NCBI GenBank assembly: GCA_026193755.1
Contig: JAPHUI010000461.1
Span: forward strand, 1 to 5,053
From: Ignavibacteriaceae bacterium
GTDB lineage: Bacteria; Bacteroidota; Ignavibacteria; Ignavibacteriales; Ignavibacteriaceae
DNA: 5,053 nucleotides
Reading direction: 5' to 3'
Shown: in pieces, positions 1 to 5,053 of the stretch
Layout: each line of letters begins with the position of its first letter
Position numbering within the stretch: position 1 is the stretch's first letter
Made by a program: the position numbers and the translations under genes
Notes under the pieces: model-generated
Told to the model about the DNA's origin: nothing
The model's input: only the letters and a program-made list of their open reading frames with translations
Databases searched by the model: none

Positions 1-984
1 AAATATTGTATTGGTACAAGTTCAGGAACAGATGGAAATCACCTCGCTCTATGGAGTCTAGACATAAAACCAGGAGATGAGGTAATCATTCCTGCAAATA
101 CTTTTATTGCAACTGCATGGGGAGCTACGCTTTGTGGTGCTACGCCAGTTTTAGTTGATTGTCATCCCGAGAGTTATAATCTTGATCCAGATAAGGTCTT
201 AAAAGCAATAAATCAAAAGAGTAAAGTAATCGTTGCGGTTCATCTATACGGGCAACCAGCAGATATGGGTGCATTAAGAAATATTTCTGATGAACATAGG
301 ATTCATCTTGTTGAAGATGCAGCACAAGCACATTTGGCTGAATACAAAGGTAAAAAAGTGGGGGGACTTTCTGAGGTGACCTCATTCAGCTTTTACCCAG
401 GAAAAAATCTTGGGGCCTACGGTGAAGCAGGTGCGGTAGTTACAAACGATGATAAAATTGCAAATAAAATAAAAAAATTACGTGAACATGGCCAATCAAA
501 AAAATATTATCACGAAACTTATGGACATAATTACAGAATGGAGGGTATTCAGGGAGCAGTTTTAGGAGTAAAGCTAAAATATATTGACAAATGGACAAAT
601 GAAAGAAGAAGAGTTGCTCAGAAATATAGAGAAGTTCTAGGCAACCTTGAGAGAATTACTTTACCTAAAGAATTGTCGGGTAATAAGCATGTTTATCATC
701 TTTATGTAATTAGAATTAATACTAACAATCAGCAAAAGAATCAGAAACTAAGAGATAATTTACAATCCTATTTGCAGGAAAATAAGATATCTACAGGACT
801 TCACTATCCTGTACCGTTACATTTACAGGATTGTTTTAACCATCTTGGTTATAAAATTGGTGATTTTCCCGAAACAGAAAAGCTTGCGGAAAGTTGCCTT
901 TCTCTACCTATGTTTCCTGAATTAAGCGAAAACCAGATAGAATTTGTAGCAGAAAAAATTAAAAGTTTTTTCAAGAATAATTGA
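1..984 (+). CDS. DegT/DnrJ/EryC1/StrS-family sugar aminotransferase, 5' end missing
   Basis: The reading frame is open from the first base, so the start codon and probably about 40-50 N-terminal residues lie outside the window; 327 residues are visible, against about 360-380 usual for the family. The enzyme is a PLP-dependent transaminase that turns a keto group on a nucleotide-linked sugar into an amine, usually with glutamate as donor, in the cytoplasm. Seen in order (numbering from the first visible residue): the PLP-phosphate loop GTSSGTD (5-11), HLYGQPADM (81-89), VEDAAQAH (104-111) with D106 expected to contact the pyridine nitrogen, and the Schiff-base lysine K135 in SFYPGKNLGAYGE. Because the lysine is kept, this is a true transaminase and not a ColD-type dehydratase, which has histidine there. 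GLHYPVPLHLQ near the C-terminus is also typical. Closest functional types are WbpE/WlbC, GnnB and FdtB/QdtB. The oxidoreductase downstream favours a 3-keto-sugar substrate of the WbpE/GnnB kind, but the exact substrate is inferred. Confidence 0.95.
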   Translation, partial: KYCIGTSSGTDGNHLALWSLDIKPGDEVIIPANTFIATAWGATLCGATPVLVDCHPESYNLDPDKVLKAINQKSKVIVAVHLYGQPADMGALRNISDEHRIHLVEDAAQAHLAEYKGKKVGGLSEVTSFSFYPGKNLGAYGEAGAVVTNDDKIANKIKKLREHGQSKKYYHETYGHNYRMEGIQGAVLGVKLKYIDKWTNERRRVAQKYREVLGNLERITLPKELSGNKHVYHLYVIRINTNNQQKNQKLRDNLQSYLQENKISTGLHYPVPLHLQDCFNHLGYKIGDFPETEKLAESCLSLPMFPELSENQIEFVAEKIKSFFKNN

Positions 985-1152
985 TTTTCTGCATAAAAAT
1001 TTTTTAATGAGTTTAAGTAGAAATAATATTTTCCAATTTAAAATTAAAAACTTCTTAAAGATTGTGAATTGACTTAAGAATCAAGTATTGAAAGCCTTAA
1101 TAATACGATAGAACTTTGTAAGGGAGAAAGAAACAATAATCCATTTATTTTT

Positions 1153-1188
1153 ACCTTAGTCCAACTACTATTTTATTGAGGTTTTTTT
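1153..1188 (+). terminator. possible Rho-independent terminator after the aminotransferase
   Basis: The arms ACCTTAGT (1153-1160) and ATTGAGGT (1175-1182) can pair over eight positions, two of them G-U, around a 14-nt loop, and are followed directly by six more T residues (1183-1188). The stem is weak and the loop large. It lies about 170 nt past the aminotransferase stop. The opposite strand lacks an equivalent T-tract, so a plus-strand terminator is the better reading. Confidence 0.35.
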
Positions 1189-1215
1189 GACATCCACTTC
1201 CTATTTTATTAAAAA
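1187..1215 (+). promoter_or_regulatory. sigma70-like promoter candidate upstream of the polyprenyl-phosphate transferase
   Basis: An exact TTGACA -35 box (1187-1192) is followed, after a 17-bp spacer, by TAAAAA (1210-1215), four of six matches to TATAAT. Transcription would start near 1222 and leave a leader of roughly 230 nt before the start codon at 1453. The -10 box is poor and AT-rich sequence yields such matches by chance, so this is only a candidate. Confidence 0.3.
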
Positions 1216-1218
1216 TAG
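1201..1218. repeat. 18-bp palindrome CTATTTT-ATTA-AAAATAG
   Basis: Two perfect 7-bp arms are separated by 4 bp. The element covers the -10 box of the candidate promoter at 1187-1215, the position of a simple repressor operator. It contains only two G/C base pairs, so chance origin in AT-rich DNA is quite possible. Confidence 0.3.
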
Positions 1219-1452
1219 ATGAGTAATTGGTAAGTAGATTACGATTAACAATGTGAAATACTTTTGTCTCATTACTATTATTCTTTTTTGTCTTGTTCTC
1301 ATTTTGAAACTGTGTTGATCTTCAACCTCTAATTTTATTTGAATTATTAAATAAAACTAGGATTTACCGTGGCACAATTTTAGAACTTTTAAAATGCTAC
1401 TAAACTATCTTATTGAATCAATTAACAATTAGAGGGCTAAAAAATCCGAGCT

Positions 1453-2880
1453 ATGCGAAAAATTCCTTCATTTAAAATTCTTTTTGGGATTACTGATTTA
1501 TTAATACTTTTTGCAAGCTTTATTTCGGCAGCTTTCATACTAAGAAAAGAAAATAAGCTCAATTTATTCGAATTCATAAGTAACGACCCAAGTATTCTGA
1601 TAATTTGTTTTTTACTCGCCCTAGTATTCCTAATTGTCTTTCAATACAATGGTCTTTATAAAATTAATGTTGTAATAACACGAGCTGCTCATTTGGCTAA
1701 TATTTTAAAAGCCTTGTATTACGGATCTTTGAACGTTGTCCTTGTATCTTTAATAATTGAGAATTCAACGGCTCTTGATTCTAGATTTCTCATTGTTCTT
1801 TTCATCTTAATAGTTGTTCCCGCATTATATATTTTTAGAGTTGAGGCATTACGTTTTATATTCATTACATTCAGTAATACTAGCTTCAAAAGAAATATAT
1901 TAATTATCGGGAACGGTAAAGCTGGTAACCTGCTTGCTGCTAAATTAATATATGAGAATCCAATTGGATTAAATATTGTCGGATTTGTAGAAGATAATCA
2001 GTCTAATTCGGATCTAGTAGCTAATGAAAACGTATTAGGTAGTGTAAGCGAAATGCAGGAAATCATTAATAAACACGATATTGATGAAATCATTGTAAAC
2101 GTTGACGGGGGAAACACCGAGGGAACTCTTAAACTTATTGATGATTGTAAATCACTGAATTTAAGCGTTAAAGTCACTTCGGAATTATTTGACATTGTAG
2201 CTAGAAAAATGAAAACTGAGAAATATATTGATGTTCCAGTAATTGATGTGTCTTCTCATTATAATAATACAGTTACTCTCAGGATGAAAAGAGCTTTTGA
2301 TTTAGCCCTTTCCTTTTTTGCTTTGCTTATATTGTTCCCTTTGATGTTATTGATTGCTTTGTTCATTAAGATTTCTTCACCAGGACCAATATTTTTTGCT
2401 CAAACCCGAATTGGAAAATATGGTAAAGAGTTTATATTTTATAAATTCAGATCAATGAAAGTAGTTAAGGGTGAAGATGAAGAACGCGTAAAGCAGATGA
2501 TTAATTTTATGAACGATGAAAACTTAAAGACAAAAATAATAAATGATAATCGTGTAACTTGGATTGGTAAGATTATCAGAATGACATCTCTTGATGAATT
2601 ACCGCAGCTCTTAAATGTAATCAAAGGAGAGATGAGCCTCGTCGGTCCTCGTCCTTGTCTCCCTTATGAATATGAGAACTACTCTGAATGGCAGAAAAGA
2701 AGAGTCAATGTTACACCAGGATGCACTGGAGTTTGGCAGGTTTGGGGGAGAAGTTCAGTTTCGTTTAAGGATAGTGTTGTTCTGGATTTATACTATATTA
2801 ATAATATGTCACCTTGGTTCGATCTTCAGTTGATTTTTCAAACCGTTCCTGCAATATTAACTGCTAGGGGAGCAAAATAA
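1453..2880 (+). CDS. Polyprenyl-phosphate glycosyl-1-phosphate transferase (WbaP/WcaJ type)
   Basis: This 475-residue inner-membrane enzyme transfers a sugar-1-phosphate from a nucleotide sugar to undecaprenyl phosphate, the first committed step of an O-antigen, capsule or exopolysaccharide repeat unit. The architecture is the usual long form: about four N-terminal membrane helices (roughly 8-30, 46-66, 86-103, 112-130); a cytoplasmic Rossmann/CoA-binding-like domain (about 147-245) opening with IIGNGKAGNLLA; a hydrophobic membrane-embedded segment (about 284-306); and the catalytic domain. The latter shows KRAFDL (279-284), SSPGPIFFAQTRIG (308-321), FYKFRSM (329-335), and SLDELPQLLNV (379-389) with the Asp-Glu catalytic dyad D381-E382, then GEMSLVGPRP (392-401) and PGCTGVWQV (422-430). 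All catalytic motifs look intact. An in-frame stop at 1438-1440 leaves ATG 1453 as the upstream limit. Its ribosome site is poor: AGAGGG lies 16 nt away. The oxidoreductase follows after 53 nt and is probably co-transcribed. The sugar it transfers cannot be read from sequence. Confidence 0.95.
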   Translation: MRKIPSFKILFGITDLLILFASFISAAFILRKENKLNLFEFISNDPSILIICFLLALVFLIVFQYNGLYKINVVITRAAHLANILKALYYGSLNVVLVSLIIENSTALDSRFLIVLFILIVVPALYIFRVEALRFIFITFSNTSFKRNILIIGNGKAGNLLAAKLIYENPIGLNIVGFVEDNQSNSDLVANENVLGSVSEMQEIINKHDIDEIIVNVDGGNTEGTLKLIDDCKSLNLSVKVTSELFDIVARKMKTEKYIDVPVIDVSSHYNNTVTLRMKRAFDLALSFFALLILFPLMLLIALFIKISSPGPIFFAQTRIGKYGKEFIFYKFRSMKVVKGEDEERVKQMINFMNDENLKTKIINDNRVTWIGKIIRMTSLDELPQLLNVIKGEMSLVGPRPCLPYEYENYSEWQKRRVNVTPGCTGVWQVWGRSSVSFKDSVVLDLYYINNMSPWFDLQLIFQTVPAILTARGAK

Positions 2881-2921
2881 TTCGAAAGTTTTATTATTTT
2901 TAGCACATCTTAAATACTTCC

Positions 2922-2926
2922 GGAGG
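2922..2926 (+). promoter_or_regulatory. Strong Shine-Dalgarno site of the oxidoreductase
   Basis: GGAGG sits 7 nt before the ATG at 2934, near-ideal spacing. It fixes the start of the oxidoreductase and is the only strong anti-16S match among the plus-strand starts in this window. Confidence 0.8.
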
Positions 2927-2933
2927 AATTAAA

Positions 2934-3950
2934 ATGAAAATAGGGGTAATTGGTCTCGGATATTGGGGTCCAAATCTGGTTAGAAATTTCCTTTCACATA
3001 AAGATGTAAAAAAAGTAATTGCCTGTGATATTCGTGAAAATCGACTACAGGCAATCAAAGAAAAATTTCCCGCTGCTGAACTAAGTAAAAATTACAACAA
3101 TTTAATCGAGGGTGATAGTGATATAATAGTAATTGCAACACCTGTAGATACTCATCACACATTAGCAAAAAAATCCCTCGAAGCCGGGAAGCACATCTGG
3201 GTGGAAAAACCTTTTACTTCAACATCTGCAGAAGCAGAAGAACTTATTGAGATTGCTGAGAAAAAAAGTCTTAAAATTTTCGTTGATCATACTTTTATTT
3301 ACAATGGTGCTGTAAGAAAGATCAAAGAACTGATTGAAAAAAAGGAGTTAGGCAATATAATTTACTTTGATTCAGAAAGGATCAACCTTGGACTCTTCCA
3401 ACGAGATGTAAATGTAGTATGGGATTTAGCCCCTCACGATCTCTCCATAATGACCTATTTATGTGAACACCGAAAAGTAAAAGCCCTAGCAGCAAATGGA
3501 ATCGCTAATTTCAATGGTAAAGAAAATCTTGCTCATATATGCATTTACTTTGAAGATAACTGTTTTGCGCACTTTCATGTTAACTGGGTATCACCGGTCA
3601 AGATAAGAAGAATTATAATTGGGGGCGATAAAAAGATGTTGGTCTATGATGACATGGAAAATTTTGAGAAGATTAAAGTTTACGATAGTGGAGTAGAATT
3701 TAATTCCGCCGAAAAAATTCATGAAGCTCTGGTTCAATACCGAATTGGTGACATGTTTTCTCCAAAAGTTAACCAGACCGAGGCACTTGCTCTAGGTGCA
3801 CAGGAATTTATATCTGCAATTAAAGAAAACAGAACACCTTTAACCAGCGGTAAAGATGGTCTTGCAGTTGTGAGACTTCTTGAAGCTGCAGACATTTCTT
3901 TAGCAAATATGGGCAAGATAGTTGAATTTGATAGTATGCTAGTGGAATAG
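2934..3950 (+). CDS. Gfo/Idh/MocA-family nucleotide-sugar oxidoreductase (WlbA/WbpB- or GnnA-like)
   Basis: This 338-residue cytoplasmic enzyme belongs to the family that oxidises or reduces a sugar hydroxyl with NAD(P). The Rossmann signature GLGYWG (7-12) opens the protein, ATPVDTHH (68-75) follows, and the family EKP motif is at 91-93 with K92 as the expected catalytic lysine. WDLAPHD (163-169) carries H168, the expected partner in acid-base catalysis. The C-terminal half is the usual alpha/beta substrate and dimer domain, and the length is normal. The start is set by GGAGG 7 nt upstream. Lying with a sugar transaminase and a hexapeptide acetyltransferase, it most likely makes the 3-keto group that the transaminase uses, as WbpB/WlbA does on UDP-GlcNAcA or GnnA on UDP-GlcNAc. 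The N-terminus does not resemble Pseudomonas WbpB closely as I recall it, so the pathway step is inferred from context. It could instead be a different C3 or C4 dehydrogenase. Confidence 0.92.
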   Translation: MKIGVIGLGYWGPNLVRNFLSHKDVKKVIACDIRENRLQAIKEKFPAAELSKNYNNLIEGDSDIIVIATPVDTHHTLAKKSLEAGKHIWVEKPFTSTSAEAEELIEIAEKKSLKIFVDHTFIYNGAVRKIKELIEKKELGNIIYFDSERINLGLFQRDVNVVWDLAPHDLSIMTYLCEHRKVKALAANGIANFNGKENLAHICIYFEDNCFAHFHVNWVSPVKIRRIIIGGDKKMLVYDDMENFEKIKVYDSGVEFNSAEKIHEALVQYRIGDMFSPKVNQTEALALGAQEFISAIKENRTPLTSGKDGLAVVRLLEAADISLANMGKIVEFDSMLVE

Positions 3951-4099
3951 CTAATGTTTAGAAAAAAACCTGCCAATAAATAAAATACTCAAACTTTTTA
4001 GCAGTACATTTCTCAAGAGAATTGTAACTTTTTCCATCAGTAATTTTTTAGGAAAATATTAATATCACTTTTACAAAAATTTTATATATTGATTAAAAA

Positions 4100-4570
4100 A
4101 TGAGCAAACAAAATATTAACAACGTTAAACTAGGTAAAGACGTAAAGATCTATGATTTCGTAAACCTATACGGCTGCACTATTGATGATGGTACTAAAAT
4201 AGGGACATTCGTAGAAATTCAAAAAAATGCATTCATAGGCAAAAACTGCAAAATTTCTTCTCACACTTTTATCTGTGAAGGAGTACACGTTGAAGACAAC
4301 GTGTTTGTTGGTCACAATGTTACTTTCATAAATGATAAGTTGCCCAGAGCAACTAATATAGATGGATCTATCCAAACAGATTCTGATTGGAAAGTTGTAG
4401 AGACTTTTATTAAAAAGGGTGCTTCTATTGGCTCTTCTTCAACAATAATGTGTGGTATAACTATAGGCGAAAATTCGATCGTTGGTGCAGGTGCCGTTGT
4501 TACAAAGGATGTTCCACCCAATTCTGTTGTTGCAGGTGTTCCTGCCAAAGTAATTAAGAAATTAAAGTGA
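4100..4570 (+). CDS. Left-handed beta-helix sugar N-acetyltransferase (WbpD/WlbB, FdtC/QdtC-like)
   Basis: This 156-residue cytoplasmic protein is made of hexapeptide repeats ([LIV]-G-x-x-x-x type) from about residue 10 to 140, which fold into a left-handed beta-helix and work as a trimer with acetyl-CoA bound between subunits. Repeats are clear in [41 protein letters not shown] and SIVGAGAVV. The loop FINDKLPRA (76-84) after GHNVT is characteristic of acetyltransferases acting on 3-amino nucleotide sugars, and the tail [16 protein letters not shown] (138-153) is the standard end of the fold. Expected role: N-acetylation of the amine put in by the transaminase at the left end of the window. 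An in-frame stop at 4094-4096 makes ATG 4100 the only upstream start. No Shine-Dalgarno sequence precedes it, only GATTAAAAA. The 149-bp gap to the oxidoreductase is long for an operon but holds no terminator I can support. The exact sugar (UDP- or dTDP-linked) is not decidable. Confidence 0.93.
   Translation: MSKQNINNVKLGKDVKIYDFVNLYGCTIDDGTKIGTFVEIQKNAFIGKNCKISSHTFICEGVHVEDNVFVGHNVTFINDKLPRATNIDGSIQTDSDWKVVETFIKKGASIGSSSTIMCGITIGENSIVGAGAVVTKDVPPNSVVAGVPAKVIKKLK
4285..4304. repeat. Perfect hairpin inside the acetyltransferase gene
   Basis: ACACGTTG (4285-4292) and CAACGTGT (4297-4304) are perfect 8-bp inverted arms around an AAGA loop. The stem has GC content above the surroundings, so the mRNA could form a stable hairpin. 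It encodes part of VHVEDNVFV in a beta-helix coil and may simply reflect codon choice. Confidence 0.6.
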
Positions 4571-4778
4571 CCATAAAATATATAAAGGAAAAGAAGTAAA
4601 TAAATCCAAGTATAAATTTTATTTTTCCAACCAATTTTCTGTTAACATTAAACCCTAACTTTCCATTAAAAGTACTTGAATTAAGTTCACTTTCTGATTC
4701 TTCCAAGGAAGAATTACTATTGTTATTTCTCTTCAAAGAAGATACAACATCGACGAGAGGATAATTGAGCTGGCTCAT
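4554..4778 (-). CDS. Possible small tail-anchored membrane protein, function unknown
   Basis: From the ATG at 4778-4776 this frame gives 74 residues; an upstream in-frame TTG at 4793 would add five. The first 50 residues are polar, with a Ser/Asn/Glu-rich stretch (about 18-36) and basic residues (K48, K52, K54) just before a single hydrophobic segment (about 55-73) that ends almost at the C-terminus. That layout would place the N-terminus in the cytoplasm with a tail anchor. A GAAG-type weak ribosome site lies about 10 nt upstream, and an extended -10 promoter (4832-4840, minus) precedes it. The last 17 nt overlap the 3' end of the acetyltransferase in convergent orientation. I recognise no family. 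Against it: AT-rich DNA readily yields Phe/Ile/Lys/Asn-rich frames, and the hydrophobic tail has that bias. It could be a chance frame. Confidence 0.3.
   Translation of the reverse strand: MSQLNYPLVDVVSSLKRNNNSNSSLEESESELNSSTFNGKLGFNVNRKLVGKIKFILGFIYFFSFIYFMVTLIS
4697..4714. repeat. 18-bp near-perfect palindrome ATTCTTCC-AA-GGAAGAAT
   Basis: Two perfect 8-bp arms surround a 2-bp centre. It lies inside the possible small minus-strand frame, where it codes for part of the Ser-Leu-Glu-Glu stretch. It could be a protein binding site or a chance consequence of codon use. Confidence 0.5.
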
Positions 4779-4831
4779 ATTCGTTTTCTTCAAAATTTAT
4801 TAATGGACTATTTCGTCTTATTTCAAGAATA

Positions 4832-4840
4832 ATTATACCA
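4832..4840 (-). promoter_or_regulatory. Extended -10 promoter (TGGTATAAT) on the minus strand
   Basis: Read on the minus strand, the sequence is TGG immediately followed by TATAAT, an exact match to the extended -10 form TGnTATAAT. The -35 region at normal spacing is only a T-rich stretch, which extended -10 promoters tolerate. Predicted start is near 4825, giving a leader of about 46 nt before the small-ORF ATG at 4778. Confidence 0.4.
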
Positions 4841-4884
4841 CTTAGGATGATTTAAAAAATGCAATAAATATGTACAGATATCCG

Positions 4885-4909
4885 CTTACCTGTAGAATTT
4901 ACCGGTAAG
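4885..4909. repeat. Inverted repeat CTTACC...GGTAAG in the convergent region
   Basis: CTTACC (4885-4890) and GGTAAG (4904-4909) can pair as a 6-bp stem with a 13-nt loop. The right half overlaps a second palindrome, TTACCGGTAA (4899-4908). It is about 50 nt past the OmpA-like stop. Neither strand shows a T-tract right after it, so a terminator role is weakly supported. Confidence 0.3.
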
Positions 4910-4960
4910 AATAAATATTATACTTTTTAAATCAGTTAAAACCAACGTCCTAATAGCTGA

Positions 4961-5053
4961 CTATTCTTCTGGAACAATTTCAATTCTACGGTTCTTGCTT
5001 CTTCCCTCCTCAGTATCATTGCTGCCAATCGGGAAATTATCTCCCATACCAAA
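4961..5053 (-). CDS. OmpA-family protein, C-terminal end only (partial)
   Basis: Reading the minus strand from the window edge, 30 codons are open and end at a TAG stop (4963-4961). The visible peptide contains GMGDNFPIGSNDTEEGRS followed by KNRRIEIVPEE. This is the last strand-helix-strand of the OmpA C-terminal domain, which holds peptidoglycan, with its typical SNDTEEGR..NRRIE signature. Such domains occur at the end of outer-membrane porin-like proteins, Pal lipoproteins and MotB-like stators; the N-terminal part lies outside the window, so the type cannot be decided. The gene converges on the polysaccharide cluster and probably does not belong to it. Confidence 0.87.
   Translation of the reverse strand, partial: FGMGDNFPIGSNDTEEGRSKNRRIEIVPEE

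Larger units (their letters stand above)
985..1452. other. 468-bp AT-rich intergenic region, no gene seen
   Basis: No convincing coding frame is present on either strand; the only ATG frame of note (1007-1072, 21 codons, no ribosome binding site) is very rich in Asn, Lys, Phe and Ile, as random AT-rich DNA would be. The region holds a possible terminator (1153-1188), an adjoining TTGACA-type promoter candidate (1187-1215), a 7-bp-arm palindrome (1201-1218), a small inverted repeat GTTGA-TCT-TCAAC (1314-1326) and a TGGCAC element (1370-1375). It probably separates the aminotransferase transcript from that of the membrane transferase. I recognise no ops/JUMPstart element or riboswitch. Confidence 0.7.
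4571..4960. other. 390-bp convergent intergenic region
   Basis: This lies between the stops of the acetyltransferase (plus) and the OmpA-like gene (minus). The left half is mostly covered by the possible small minus-strand gene ending at 4554. The right half (4794-4960) has no coding frame I would support; it contains the extended -10 candidate at 4832-4840 and an inverted repeat at 4885-4909. No strong bidirectional terminator with a GC-rich stem and T-tracts is seen. Confidence 0.6.

Noticed and set aside
140..385. 81-codon minus-strand frame
   Set aside because: Fully antisense to the conserved PLP-binding part of the aminotransferase; no own signals.
265..984. Aminotransferase beginning at the internal ATG 265
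   Set aside because: The frame is open to base 1 and the upstream part encodes the conserved PLP-phosphate loop, so this Met is internal.
1007..1072. 21-codon plus-strand frame as a leader peptide
   Set aside because: No ribosome site, Asn/Lys/Phe-rich as expected from AT-rich DNA, and no attenuator structure behind it.
1998..2195. 65-codon minus-strand frame
   Set aside because: Antisense to the Rossmann-domain part of the transferase, with low-complexity Ser/Leu/Ile content.
2439..2624. 61-codon minus-strand frame
   Set aside because: Antisense to the catalytic domain of the transferase, biased composition, no ribosome site recognised.
3734..3976. 80-codon minus-strand frame
   Set aside because: Mostly antisense to the oxidoreductase C-terminus; composition is a shadow of that gene.
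3951..4099. Terminator between oxidoreductase and acetyltransferase
   Set aside because: Only short arms such as CTGC/GCAG with a loop of about 27 nt and TCTC-AA-GAGA (4011-4020) are seen; neither is followed by a T-tract.
4166..4548. Two overlapping minus-strand frames (69 and 78 codons)
   Set aside because: Both are antisense to the hexapeptide repeats of the acetyltransferase.
4610..4630. ATAAATTTTAT plus T run as acetyltransferase terminator
   Set aside because: The stem is made only of A-T pairs over five positions and would not be stable.

Overview
This is a window of about one third G+C that lies inside a surface-polysaccharide / nucleotide-sugar gene cluster. Four genes read left to right. 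They are a DegT/AHBA-type sugar aminotransferase (5' end cut off by the window), a membrane polyprenyl-phosphate glycosyl-1-phosphate transferase, a Gfo/Idh/MocA-type NAD(P)-dependent sugar oxidoreductase, and a left-handed beta-helix (hexapeptide repeat) N-acetyltransferase. At the right edge the last 30 codons of an OmpA-C-domain protein run the opposite way, marking the border of the cluster.

The soluble enzymes form a recognisable chemical series: oxidise a ring hydroxyl of a nucleotide sugar to a ketone, transaminate the ketone, and N-acetylate the new amine. This is the logic of the WbpB-WbpE-WbpD (WlbA-WlbC-WlbB) route to UDP-2,3-diacetamido sugars, and in part of the GnnA/GnnB route to UDP-GlcNAc3N. 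The membrane transferase would load the first sugar-1-phosphate onto undecaprenyl phosphate to start a lipid-linked repeat unit. Whether the sugar made by the other three is also its substrate cannot be told from the sequence.

Layout: aminotransferase 1-984; a 468-bp AT-rich gap (985-1452) with a possible terminator that runs straight into a possible sigma70-type promoter and, nearer the next gene, a partial sigma54-like site; transferase 1453-2880; a 53-bp gap with a strong ribosome binding site; oxidoreductase 2934-3950; a 149-bp gap; acetyltransferase 4100-4570; a 390-bp convergent region (4571-4960) that may hold a small minus-strand tail-anchored membrane protein with its own extended -10 promoter; and the OmpA-like 3' end 4961-5053 (minus).

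Organism: low G+C, an OmpA C-terminal tail, AT-rich start regions of which only one carries a clear Shine-Dalgarno sequence, and the style of the transferase and oxidoreductase fit a Gram-negative bacterium of the Bacteroidota/Ignavibacteriota kind. This is an impression, not proof. I see no rRNA, tRNA, CRISPR array, insertion sequence or phage gene. The main genes belong to known families; the least explained part is the 4571-4960 region.
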